Shown: in pieces, positions 48,099 through 59,545 of the stretch | How positions within the stretch are numbered: the first letter of the stretch is position 1 | Layout: each line of letters starts with the position of its first letter | Assembly (NCBI GenBank): GCA_963930775.1 | Contig: OZ005703.1 | Coordinates: 7,874,001-7,938,000 of the forward strand | DNA: 64,000 bases | Origin: Cliona cf. orientalis | Taxonomy: Eukaryota; Porifera; Demospongiae; Clionaida; Clionaidae | Direction of reading: 5' to 3' | The notes under the pieces: model-generated | Database searches by the model: none | What the model saw: the letters and a program-made list of their open reading frames with translations, nothing else | Told to the model about the DNA's origin: nothing | Program-made: the position numbers and the translations under genes

Positions 48099-48329
48099 CA
48101 GTGGCGTGTCCAGAATTTGAAGGAGGGAGGTGCTAAATTTTAGGCCACGGCGCCCAAAATGTTGCTTACAAAGCGAATTTTAAGTTCATTGTTGGTTCTG
48201 GCTACCAGTTGTTGATTATCAGCATAAAGAGTTGCCACTGAGCTACTGATCTGGCTGTTGTGCCAGATCGAGCTGAGGGGGGTGCTCGAGCACCCTGAGC
48301 CCCCCCCCCCCCCCTTGGACACGCCACTG
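48099..48329. mobile_element. hAT-like MITE with 5-bp target duplication
   Basis: Ends CAGTGGCGTGTCC and its inverse, flanked by ATATG (48094-48098 and 48330-48334). Same end type and duplication length as 40077-40397. Confidence 0.85.
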
Positions 48330-49269
48330 ATATGTTTCATACAAGTGTGAACTAGCTATAATAAACTCGAGGACAGGTGTTAGCAACAGCAAGAAAGTAG
48401 ATAGTGATCATTACTCATTAAGTTAATCGATTTTATAAACCAGTGCCCCCTCCTCTGTATGCAACTCTGACCCCTTAGAAACGAGCCAGGCTTCCCCTTC
48501 AGAATACCAGCATGTAAGTTTAGGTAAATAGCTTATAGGCCATATTCACAATAACATTCTATTATCACCACTAGCATATCACAGGGAGAATGGCACTGTT
48601 GGTATGCTAGTAAGGTAGAGCTATCAGGAATTATGGCTGAGGACTCATACCCCCCAGTAATAGAAAATAAACAAGGAGGAGCTAGAGGGTCTGGCTGGTG
48701 TACTACTAAAGTATCCACAAAGAGAGGGAAGGGGTGGTGAATGAAGCTGGCCAACAGCAGCACTTGATCTATACTTTCCTGAGGCTCCAGCTCAATTCAG
48801 GATCATGCAGTGTGTGCAATAGAGTTAGTGATTGTGTATGTGAAGCTCAGGGTGGTCTCCACCACAGATGGAGTGATGCAGCCCTAGGGGTGCACATAAT
48901 TAGTCTGTTTGGGTTAACACCTTCCTTATAAGGAAAGTGTGAATGTCACTATGTACACACCTGTCCACTGCTGCATAAAAGTTACTGCTTTGAGTTTGCA
49001 AAGCTCACTGGCAACCTATATATATTATGCTCCAATCTCATCATACTCTTAAACACATTCCCCAAATTTATATGACATACAATGTACTCAGACAGCATAA
49101 TTCACTCTCAAACTCAGAGCTTCAAAGGTCACACTCTATTGTAATACCCTAATCACATCACACATACCCTAATCACATAAACAACTCATACATATCCTAA
49201 TCACTTCACACATTATCATATCATACCCTAATCACATCACACTCTCAAACAATTAACTAGTATACATAT

Positions 49270-49460
49270 AATAGTTATCTGCCAGTAATTGGGGTGCATG
49301 AGATGCATGGTCGAATGCACCCCAATTACTGGCAGATAACTATTTTGTTGGTAGCTGACCTCTGTTCATCATTGGCCTACTTTATGATGATCCGACCCCT
49401 TCCCATATGCATAGCCGGCAAATTGCCTATAAAAACTTTGGTTGCTAAGCAACTACCAAC
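49270..49460. mobile_element. Inverted copy of the GGGGTGCA palindrome repeat
   Basis: Begins with GTAATTGGGGTGCATGAGAT and its palindromic partner, and ends with a segment containing CCTATAAAAAC and GGTTGCTA. It is the same family as 7790-7975 in opposite orientation. Confidence 0.65.
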
Positions 49461-49539
49461 AAATATCCATACACTCTAATACCTCCAAACTATTCATGAA
49501 CATACCCAATTAAACTATCACTTCATTGACTCATACACA

Positions 49540-49730
49540 TACCGTAAATTGCGAATATTTCGTGTCTAAAATATTTCCTGCGATAAATTTTCACGTTAAA
49601 TAATTTTCGGACAAACGACCCTGTACCACATTATCGTTAATATTGTGTATGTATTTTCGTGCGTTTAATTTTCGGACAAGCCAGGCTATCCGAAAATATT
49701 TTAACAACGAAATATTCGCGATTTACGGTA
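49540..49730. mobile_element. MITE with TACCGTAAATTGCG ends
   Basis: TACCGTAAATTGCGAATATTTCG at the left and its inverse at the right. A relative of the TACCGTATAGCGGG elements. Confidence 0.75.
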
Positions 49731-50199
49731 TATCCCCATTCCATCATTGATCAATATAAAAATAATACAATGTACCCTAATCACCTCAATCGCAATTGAG
49801 TATTACCAATCACATCACACATATACCCTCATAACCCATAATACATACCTAGCCTAATAATCACATCAAATTAATACCCTAATATCACACAGCTCAAACA
49901 CATAATTGCCAAGGTAAATAGTGGCAGAATATTCTCCAATACAGAGATTAGAGTCTCAAATAGGTTCATGTTAGTGTACACAGTGACACTGTGGGCAACA
50001 TGCTCAATATAAAAGAATTATTAAATTCCTATGTCAAGGTCTAACAAGTCAGTTATATGGCAGCCACTGCCTTGTATATATATAACTTATTGTATCCCCT
50101 CACACACTCATTGACAAGTAACATAACACCACTTACCCACTTAGATACATAATACCACATACAATCTCCATTATTATTATTATGGACTATACAGTACAC

Positions 50200-50530
50200 A
50201 GTACGTAGTTGACCATTGCCTAGCAACAGAAGTTCTTATAGGCAAATTACTGGATACCAGAGGGGTATTGGTGATCATAGGGTAGCATAGGTGGCAGAAC
50301 CAGGGGGGCATCAGGGGCATGTGCCCCCCTTGCATGATAGTCCTTTAATAGATCCCTATTGTGGTAGACATGTGACATATCCACTGCGTCTCTCCCCCAA
50401 TCATCCTCTGCCACTGGGTAGGCCAATGATGAGAGGAGTCATGAGAAACTTAACTAGTACGTTGTATGCAAGACCTTACCTGGGGTGTATTCGATCATGC
50501 ATCTTGTGCACCCCAATTAAGGTCTTGTAT
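50200..50530. mobile_element. Direct copy of the GGGGTGCA palindrome repeat with a nested insertion
   Basis: The CCTAGCAACAGAAGT start and the CACCCCAATTAAGGTCTTG end match 7790-7975. About 120 bp (50285-50415), beginning TAGGTGGCAGAACCAGGGGG and ending in CTCTGCCACTGGGTAG, is extra sequence with inverted ends. Confidence 0.55.
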
Positions 50531-50864
50531 AGCTTACAATCCACCAGTCGTGCTGTTCTTGTATTATACTTAATGCATTAATTCTCTTGGCTGTGCCACG
50601 GACACATTCAATTCTTCAATAGTAATCCCCTACCGTTTTTGCAGTGGTTCCCTTCAAGCACAGTATCAATTACCTTATTGTTTCTGCTAATTAAAGGGTA
50701 ATACCCCAGACATCATGCATTTAGCAGCTCCCTATCGACACTACCTCTCAGTGCCCTATGGACACTGTAATGTCAATTAAAAAATGCTTGAGATAATAAT
50801 CATATTATTATGGAATAAATAGCCATCATTGCTAATCTCACCTGTGAGGAAGTATATTATTATA

Positions 50865-51190
50865 ATTAGTCCGGAAGGTATCCAGTGTATTCATTATGAC
50901 GTCTTGGGGGTTCAATGAATTATAAGTTGTCATCAGGGTAAAATTAATGTACCCATAATTAGTCCGGAGGGTACCCAGTGTAGTCATTATGACGTCTTGG
51001 GGGGGGGGGGGGGGGGGGAGAAGTGGCTTTAATTAAGTTGTCATGAGGGTAAATGTATAATATATACCCATAATTAGTCCGGAGGGTACCCAGTGTATTC
51101 ATAATGATGTCTTGAGGGGTGAAGTGGCTTCAATTAAGTTGTCATCAGGGTAAGTGTGCCCATAAATTAGTCTTGAGGGTGTTTAGGTGG
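50865..51190. repeat. Tandem array at the right end of the 5.2-kb element
   Basis: Four to five units around TAATTAGTCCGGAGGGTACC and TTATGACGTCTTGGGG, with a poly-G run at 51000-51018. It probably expanded from the element's subterminal region. Confidence 0.8.
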
Positions 51191-51839
51191 TTTTAATTAT
51201 TGTCATGGGGGGAAACGTGATAGTGTTCTTCCATGGGGGTGTATCTTTATTAACTGGAATAGCCCAATGTTCACATACACAGTCACATTGACCCCAGCAG
51301 CATTGGCTACCTCACAGCGAAAACGACCTCTCTCTTGTGGATTACCTCGACGATTTAAACGTACTACTCTAGTAAGCCTATCTCTGGAGAAGAAGTTAGT
51401 GGGATCGATAGCAAACTCCTGTGTGAAACTCCCAACTTGAGTCCCACCAGGGCGGTACCAGTGTCCCTGACCTACACCGTCTGCATCTGAATTTCTGCAA
51501 CAACCGCTTCTGTCAGTGTTGCAATATAAACCAGTACCAATATCGTTTGCGCTGACATAGCCATCATCGGGGATTGTCTCGCTATTGAGCGAGAGGTGCA
51601 CTCCTGAGCGTAGCAAACACAGCTAACGTTGGATTAGATCATTATCAGAGCTCAATTACTCACCTGAAGCCTGGCTGTCCACTGACAACTGAATTAATGG
51701 TGATAGTCACAAACAGCAGCGTAGTAAGCAAGAGCGAAAGCTGAAAACATCGAGTCGCCATAGCTTCAACTTTTGTTTGGTGCGGTAAATGAACATCTTC
51801 ATGTGTCGATTATTACCAACTGCATGTGTGAATCGGTTC

Positions 51840-51868
51840 TACGGTACGCATGCGCAGAATAAACACGT
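51840..51868 (-). promoter_or_regulatory. Conserved upstream box of gene E
   Basis: ACGGTACGCATGCGCAGAAT, about 80 bp upstream of the ATG. Confidence 0.5.
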
Positions 51869-52062
51869 AAACAACAGCTAGGCCGTCCCCTGCGCGGCCA
51901 GCCAAGATAAATTAATAATAATTGTTATGATTAGCTAATATCTGTGCAAACATTGTCATTTATTTATAGTACCGGTGTATAAATGTAGCTCTATAGTAAA
52001 TGCAGTAGTGGTATTATTGTCATGCAAGCAGACACTACCCGGCAAATAAATTCGAGTTGACA

Positions 52063-55000
52063 TTAAACTGTTGTTTTTCCACTGTTAGTGTTATCATCTG
52101 CTGTGGCATACACTGGAGCCTCTGGTTTACTAACAGGGAACTCGTAGGGAGCTGGACATCCTGTTGGTTCATAGTTCCCTCCACCCCCTCCCCCACCACG
52201 TCCAGATCTAGCCAGCTTGTCTGGATCCTCATACTCTCCACCTGCATCTCCCAAACCCCCCAGCTTCACCTGACCGTAGGCCATGTTTGCTGACACAGCA
52301 AAATCACTCTTGCCTGACTTCCTCTGCCTGTGGAGTACAGTGAAATGTTCACCGTGTAGCATTGAAAAAAACAAACAAAACAACAACTACAAGCAACATC
52401 TGTTATAGCAACTATAGCTGTTTTTGTTTTAGTATAATAGCTACATGCATGTACCTACCAGCAGATTACTGTTACAATGACAGCAGCCACTGCAGCAATG
52501 ATTCCCTCCACAAGAATAAGTCCACCAACAGCAATACCAACATCACTGGAGCATGTGCACGATGATTCTGATGACATATCTTCAACTAACAGTCATTACA
52601 AAGATATCATGTCAATAATAATTGTTAGGTTGTGGTTTACCTGCTAATATCACAGTAGCTGTGATCAGGTCACTAGGCAACTGAGTTGACTCAGAGCGGA
52701 TAGATACAGACCCCACTTGACTTGATTCAATAAAACTTAGCACTATGCTGGTGACATACAAAGGAATAAGGAGATTTTGTCCATTGCCGTAGTAGATTCT
52801 GTATCCAGTGATGGTGTTAGCTCCATCAGATGGAGGACTCCAGCTGACCTCCACTGGGGCAGAGGAACCAGATTGAGTGGCTCGGACATTAAGAGGGGGA
52901 GAAGAAACTGAAAAATATTTAAGCTACGTAAAAGGTATTACAGCTACTAGCTAGAATCTACCTTGCACAATAAAGTTAGCTGAGCCTAGATCTTGATCGC
53001 TGGTTCCTCTTATTGTACATGTGTATGTTCCTGGAGTCCTACCACTGACCATAAGGACACTACTGTAAGAGAGGGTTGAGGCATCAGTCTCAACTAGAGG
53101 ATTGGTGTTGTGCAACAAGAAACCATCTCTTGTCCAAACCACACTACTGGCTTGTCCACCAGTGGAGTTACAAGTGAGGGAGAAGCTGATATTCATAGAC
53201 TCTTTGTCTATGAGCTGAAAGTTAACTTGAGTCATTATACCTGCATGCGTGGAAAATTTATAAAAATTAGAATAGTCACAGCATGTGACTTACGAGCAGT
53301 GAGTTTAATAGTGTTGCTGAGCACTACAGATCCAGAGAGATAAGTTGAAGTTGGTTGTGGTCCGACACTAGCCGTGCAGGTATAGTTTCCAGAGTCACTC
53401 CTCCCAAATGTTTCAAACTGCCTTGTGTAGGTGAAGGTTGTGCCAGACACTGTCGGTCCAGTTAGAATCAATGGAGTTCCATCCCTGGACAGCTGTGTGT
53501 CCACCATCAGCAGTGAGAGATCAGACTCCATCACTGATGGGCCCAACTCAACCACACAATTCACAGCAACAGTGGAGGTAATGTCATTGACTGGGCTAGA
53601 TGGAGTACTGGCGACAGACACAGAGAGTGGAGGAGGGACTGAGGGAACAAAAGAGACTATAACGAAAATTAAAATGATATCACTAACTTGTTAGTCTGAT
53701 GTCTTGAGGGGGACTATTGACCATCATCCCATCCACAGAGACCTGACAGGTGTACTGGCCAGCATCAGACAGAGTAAGAGGAGAGAAGGAGAGAGTTGGT
53801 CCAGTACTAACTGCAGCACCATCCTTCCTCCATTGGTATGTACTGACAGGACCACTGGCTCCAGTGACTTCACAGGTGAGGGAGTAGCTCTGCCCTAGAG
53901 CTGGAGTGGCCACACTACCAGTGATCTGTACACTGATACTGGCATCTGGGCATCATAGAATGAAAGGAGATCAATTGATAATAAATTCATTTCCAACTCA
54001 CTGATGTTAGCACAGACCCTCCGCATAGCACCAGTAGCATCAGGTACTTCACAACAGAATAGTCCAGTTGGCATCATGACATTAGTATTGAGGCGGTTCA
54101 GGTTGACTGTTCCATCATCTCCTCTGTTTCGATAAAATGTTATAGCCACACCCACCGGTGGAACAGTTGCCCCATTAGGAAAGTACCACTCTCCAGCTCT
54201 GACTGCTGCACAGCATGGCATCCTGTCAGTGATGCACTGGAGTCCGGTGTTGGATATAGAGTTAGTCTCTCCAATTTCAGCAATGGGAATGGCGTCATAG
54301 TTATTATAGACTGTCCTCCTCAGAGAGAGGTAGACATCTGTGTGTGTAGCTATGTGTTTGTGTGTGTGCATTGCTCCTGAATCATTCAGAGGCAAATCAA
54401 GTCATCTCACCAGTGGTGACTCTGAGTGTTTCAGTCTGTGAACCACCGCCAGAAAGAAATGAATTTGGAGGTGATGGACTAACAGTAGCAGAGCAGGTGT
54501 AGAGTCCAGATTGATCTCTTCCAAATGAGCTGATGGTAGCCATGCTGCTGTAGGTGGATCCAGACACTGATGGAGTAGTGGCAGTCAGTGGACTCCCAGC
54601 TGGATCTCTCAACTCAATATTCACAGTCACTCCAGGGACACTTATTACTGGATCAAAGTCAGCCATGCAGGTCAGAGTAACAGTGGATCCAACTGGACGA
54701 ACCATGAGTGGGTTAGTTTGACTACTGATAATCCTGATTGCTGTTGGCCTAGGTACTAAAGAAAATTTGATTAAGGATCTATATTATTACCTTTAGTATT
54801 AAAGACCTACAAGTCAGTCTAACACTCTCAGAGTTGGATGGGGCAGTGGTAATGGGATCACTGAGTAGACTGGAGGTGACAGTGGCTTGGCAGGTATAGC
54901 TTCCAGCATCAGAGAAGGTGAGAGGAGAGAAGGAGAGAGTAGCCATTGTGAGGTCTGATATCACTGCACCATTCTTAAGCCACTGGTATGTCACCATAGC

Positions 55001-56082
55001 ACCAGCATCAGTGAGCCCCCCAGCTCCAGTGACAGTGCAGGTGAGGGAGTACATTGATCCCACCATTGGAGTAGCTACACTGGATGCAACACTGACAGTG
55101 ATGGTCGGGTCTGGATATGAAAGATACAAGAACATCAATAAACCTCAAGTTATAATCACTTTACTCACTCTGCACATTGATGGTCCTGGATGTTGAGTCC
55201 ACAGCACTTCCCAGTGTAGCTCTACATGTGTATGTCCCAGCATGAGAGGCTGACAGTGGGTTAAATGTCAGTGTGCTCATGCTATCAGTTGTCACTACAG
55301 TAACTCCATCTGCATTAGTATTAACCATGTTGTTCATAGGACCCATCAGCCAGGTTATCATTAGCTGATCATTTGACCCAGTCACAGTAACAGTACATAT
55401 CAGCCTGAAGGTCTCCCCAGCAGTGGCAGTACCAGAAGCAGTGATGGAGACTCCAGTGATAGTTGGTGTAGCCTCACTGGTGGTAGTCATAGGAGGCTCT
55501 GAAGGTGGAGGTGGGTCCACTAGAATGGAGTATAATATAGTATACGTAGCTATCACAATCCATAGTTTATACTCACCAACGTTCACAGACAGATTCACCA
55601 GGTCACCATCAGCATTGGGTATCTCACAGCGAAAACGACCTCTCTCTGTTGGATTACCTCGACGATTCAAACGTACTATTTTAGCATCTCTATTTCTGTA
55701 AAAGAAGTCTCCAGTACGGCCTCCTTCAATATCTACAGCAGTTTCATTAGAGAAATACCACTTTCCCTGACCACCACCATTTTGATTGTCCGTTGCTCTG
55801 CAACAATCACTATTTTCAGTGATGCAGAGAAGACCACCACCCGTAGTGGTCATATCATTACCACCTTCGCCAATGTCACTGGCGAAGACATTGCTTTCAT
55901 TGGAGATTGTCTGTCCGTTGAGCGAGAGGGTCACTGAGTGTGGCAAAACACAGCTAAACTTCTATCAGATCACTCTCAGAGATCAACCACTCACCTCCAG
56001 TCTGTCCACTGACAACTGAAATGATGGCAGTCATAAGCAACAGCGAGAGCGAAAACTGCGAACATATGCATCGATTCGCCAT
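52063..56082 (-). CDS. Gene F: Ig/FN3 receptor with tyrosine-rich tail (intact)
   Basis: Exons: signal peptide 55995-56082 (MANRCICSQF); Ig-V-like a 55577-55933; Ig 55169-55519 with a short Thr/Pro stretch; Ig 54811-55110; Ig 54411-54755; Ig-V-like b 54002-54337; short Ig 53688-53945; Ig 53294-53638; Ig 52962-53240; FN3 52641-52907; transmembrane 52459-52579; tail 52063-52327. The domain order is the same as in B and I see no frame break. Unlike B, the helix has an acidic residue in the middle (GGLILVEGIIAAVAAVIV). The tail keeps all five tyrosine motifs and ends GKTTV. The conserved upstream ATG (MKIFTY) is out of frame here, supporting MANRC as the start. Likely a surface recognition receptor (inference). 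Confidence 0.85.
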
Positions 56083-56157
56083 AGCTTCAACTCCTTGTTT
56101 GGTGCGGTAACGTAAGTGAATATCTTCATGCGTCGATCATTACTATGTGAGCGGTTC

Positions 56158-56187
56158 TACGGTACGCATGCGCAGAATAAACACGTA
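56158..56187 (-). promoter_or_regulatory. Conserved upstream box of gene F
   Basis: ACGGTACGCATGCGCAGAAT, about 80 bp upstream of the ATG. Confidence 0.5.
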
Positions 56188-57403
56188 AACAACAGGCTGA
56201 TGTGTTTCATAGCCCAGCCAAGACAAACAATAATGTTTAGATATTATCTGTGCAAACACGAACCTGAAAGTATATTATTATAGTTCTGTAGTAAATGCAA
56301 TAGTGGTATTATTGTCATGCAAGCAGACACTATAATAATAATATAAATTTCAAGTTGACATTAAACTGTTATCTTTCCACTGTTAGTGTTATCTGCTGTA
56401 GCGTACACTGGAGCCTCTGGTTTACTAACAGGGAACTCATAGGGAGCTGGACATCCTGTTGGTTCATAGTTCCCTCCACCTCCTCCCCCACCCCGTCCAG
56501 ACCTAGCCAGCTTGTCTGGATCCTCATACTCTCCATCTGCATCTCCCAAACCCCCCAGATTCACCTGACCGTAGGCCATGTTTGCTGACACAGCAAAATC
56601 ACTCTTGCTTGACTTCCTTCGCCTATGGAGTACAATGAAATGTTCACTGTGTTCAAACTTGTAGTATTAAAAAAAACAACAAAAAACAACATCTATAGCT
56701 ATAGCTGTTTTTGTTTTTTGTACACTAGCTACATGTACCTACCAGCAGATCACTGTGACAATGATAGCAGCCAGTGCAGCAATGATTCCCTCCACAAGAA
56801 TAAGCCCACCAACAGCAATACCAACATCACTGGAGCATGTGCGCGATGATTCTGATGACACTAATTGTTCACCTATTAGTATTATTATCATAATAATAAT
56901 ATTATATGCAATGATAACATTGTCATTGTGATCACCTTAAGTAGGTCTTACCTGCCATCATCACAGAAGCTGTGATCAGTTCACTAGGCAACTGAGTTGA
57001 CTCAGAGCGGATAGACACTGATCTCACTTGACTTGAATTTAGCACTATTCTAGTGACGTACCAAGGAACAAGAAGATTTTGTTGATTCCCATAGAAGATT
57101 CTATGTCCAGTGATGGTGTTAACTCCATCAGATGGGGGACTCCAGCTGACCTCCACTGGGGCAGAGGAACCAGACTGGGTGGCTACAACATCCACTGGGG
57201 AAGCAGAAGCTGGAGAAAAAAGAATCGGATTAAAGCTACATTGTATTTACCAAGCAGCTGGCTAGAATTTACCTTGCACAATAAAGTTAGCAGAGCCTAA
57301 ATCTTGATCACTGGTCCCTCTTATTGTGCATGTGTATGTTCCTGGAGTCCTGCCACTGACCATAAGGACACTGCTGTAAGAGAGGGTCGAGGTATCAGTC
57401 TCT

Positions 57404-57748
57404 ACATAATAGTTAGACACTGTTTAGGAGGTTTCTACGTGATTTAGAAGACCGAAGGGCTCTAGGTAGAATCCCGAGCGAAGCGAGGGTTCTACTGAGC
57501 CCTGAGGTCTTCTAAATCACGTAGAAACCGACTAAGCAGCGTCTAACATGTTTAGATCCTAGCAACAATGCCCAAAAGCTAGACACATAAACTGCTGCCT
57601 AGCAACAACCCTAACCATGGGCAAGAAAATTTACATGATTTTCTACAGAGCTTTACATGATTTTCTACAGAGCCTACATGATTTTCTATGAAGGATAGAT
57701 ACTTCAGTTTAACCAATCAGATCACAGTATTTGTTACAAGTAGGATCT
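57404..57748. mobile_element. MITE inserted in an Ig exon of gene G
   Basis: Paralogues read CAGTCTCTACTAGAGG without a break here. The insert has inverted segments GGTTTCTACGTGATTTAGAA (about 57430) and its complement (about 57510), and GTTAGACAC/GTCTAAC near its left half. The boundary bases are approximate. Confidence 0.8.
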
Positions 57749-59097
57749 AATAGAGGATTGGTGTTATGCAACAAGAAACCATCTCTAGTCCAGACCACAC
57801 TACTAGCTTGTCCACCAGTGGAGTTACAAGTGAGAGAGAAGCTGATATTCATAGACTCTTTGTCTATGAGTTGAAAGTTAACTTGAACCATTATACCTGC
57901 AGAGATGTGGAATACTATATAATTAAATTTTAAACAAGCTAATGAATATTGACAACGTACTGTTACTTACTTGCAATAATTTTAATAGCATTGCTGAACA
58001 CTCCAGATCCAGATAGGTAAGTTGCAGTTGGTTGTGGACTGACAGTAGCTGTGCAAGTATAATTGCCAGAGTCACTCCTCCCAAATGAGTTGATCTGGGT
58101 AGTGTAGGTGAAAGTTGTGCCTCTCATTGTGTTAGAGAGACTCAACATAGTTCCATTTGGGTGGGTCAGCTGTGCAGACACCATCAGCAGTGAGAGATCA
58201 GACTCCATCACTGATGGGCCCAACTCAACAACACAATTCACAGTGACAGAGGATGCAACGATGATAGGGCTAGATGGAGTACTTGTGACAGACACAGAGA
58301 CTGTGGAGGGGACTGAGGGAGGAAGAGAAGAGCATCACTTTATGGCTCTACTTTCTCTGGAATCACACTAACTTGTTAGTCTGATATCTTGAGGGGGGCT
58401 ACTGAACATCATCCCATCCGCAGAGACCTGGCAGGTGTACTGACCAGCATCAGACAGAGTGAGATAAGAGAAGGAGAGAGTCTGTCCTGTTTCAGAGAGC
58501 ACAGTGCCACCTCTCCTCCATTGGTATGCACTGATAGGACTGCTAGCTCCACTGACTTCACAGGTGAGAGAGTAGCTCTGTCCTAGAACCGCAGTACCAG
58601 TGATCCGTACATTGACGCCAGCAGCTGGATGTCAAAGATCAATCATGAGCAATAGAAAGAAGTAATCTATAGAAGAAATTCAGCCAACTCACCAATGTTA
58701 GCACAGACTGTCTGCATAATATCTCGGGCATTAGGTACTTCACAGCAGAACAGTCCAGTTGGCATCATGACACCAGGGTTTCGATTTAGGTTGACTGTTC
58801 CATCATCACTGCCTCTGTTTCTGTAGAAACTCACAGTAGTTGATGGACCTGGTACCATTGTCCTATCAGGAGTGTACATGTACCACTCTCCTGTTCGGAA
58901 AACATGCCTGCAACATGGCATTCTGTCACTGATGCACTGGAGTCCATTGTTTGAATTTGGAGGTGGTGGCATAGCAGTGTTAGTCTCCCCAATCTCAGTG
59001 ATCTGGATGGCACTGTTGTTAGCATAGACCACTCCCCTTAGAGAGAGGTAGACACCTGAAGGTGTGTGTGTGTAAGTATGTGTGTATACATGATAAT

Positions 59098-59545
59098 TAC
59101 CGTATGGCAGGTATAATTTTCGTGGGTGCTAATTTTTGTGGAAAGTCCAAAAAGGCCCTCAAAATTAATTTTCGTGGTTTTAAATTTCATGACAGCAACC
59201 AGTCCAGGGGCGTGGTACTGCTGCACAAGCGATGATGTAATCGATACACTCGTTCGATCTCGCTCACAATCTTCTTTGTTACTAAGCCATACCTACAGAG
59301 ACTTGGACAAATAGCATGAGATAGAAGAATATGTCGAAGACGCTATCAGCTGGATGACAGTGGCTACTGTTGCTTGCTAACACTGGGAAGTGTTGGCCAG
59401 GCTGCCACAATGTTTGTGGCCACGCCCATCATCATGGACTCAACCGTAGGCATTAATTTTCGTGGGTGGGAAAATTTCGTGACTGCCAAGTCAACCACGA
59501 AATGACGAAAATTAGCACCTCATGAAAATTACCCGCTATACAGTA
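59098..59545. mobile_element. Inverted-repeat MITE in a gene G intron
   Basis: Ends TACCGTATGGCAGGTATAAT and the inverse of TACTGTATAGCGGGTAAT, with ATTTTCGTGG-type segments inside. Same class as 24185-24635. Confidence 0.75.

Larger units (their letters stand above)
46088..51265. mobile_element. 5.2-kb inverted-repeat element inside gene E
   Basis: Ends GGGCTATTCCAGTTAAT and its inverse, with similarity extending about 45 bp to ATGGAAGAACACT, flanked by AAT on both sides. The interior holds several nested small elements and, near the right end, a tandem array. I find no transposase frame, so this is a non-autonomous or decayed copy. Confidence 0.8.
42258..51761 (-). pseudogene. Gene E: long Ig/FN3 receptor, frameshifted and split by a 5.2-kb element
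   Basis: Exons: signal peptide 51664-51761; Ig-V-like a about 51268-51603; Ig 45811-about 46085 (5' part lost); Ig 45446-45750; Ig 45040-45385; Ig-V-like b 44649-44975; short Ig 44328-44585; Ig 43935-44269; Ig-V-like c 43544-43882; Ig 43186-43486; FN3 42824-43090; transmembrane 42636-42759; tail 42258-42534. Lesions: +4 bp near 43314-43322, leading to a stop at 43308-43310; about 10 bp missing near 43985; +4 bp (CATG) near 45262; and insertion plus deletion between the first two Ig exons, removing the Ig-V splice donor. It has the most ectodomain types in the array, combining those of B with the c-type Ig-V of A, C and D. The helix is neutral, as in B. The tail is open and ends TTVTL. Confidence 0.8.

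Noticed and set aside
50865-51190. CRISPR-like regularly spaced repeats
   Set aside because: The units are imperfect tandem copies without unique spacers, in a eukaryotic transposon end.
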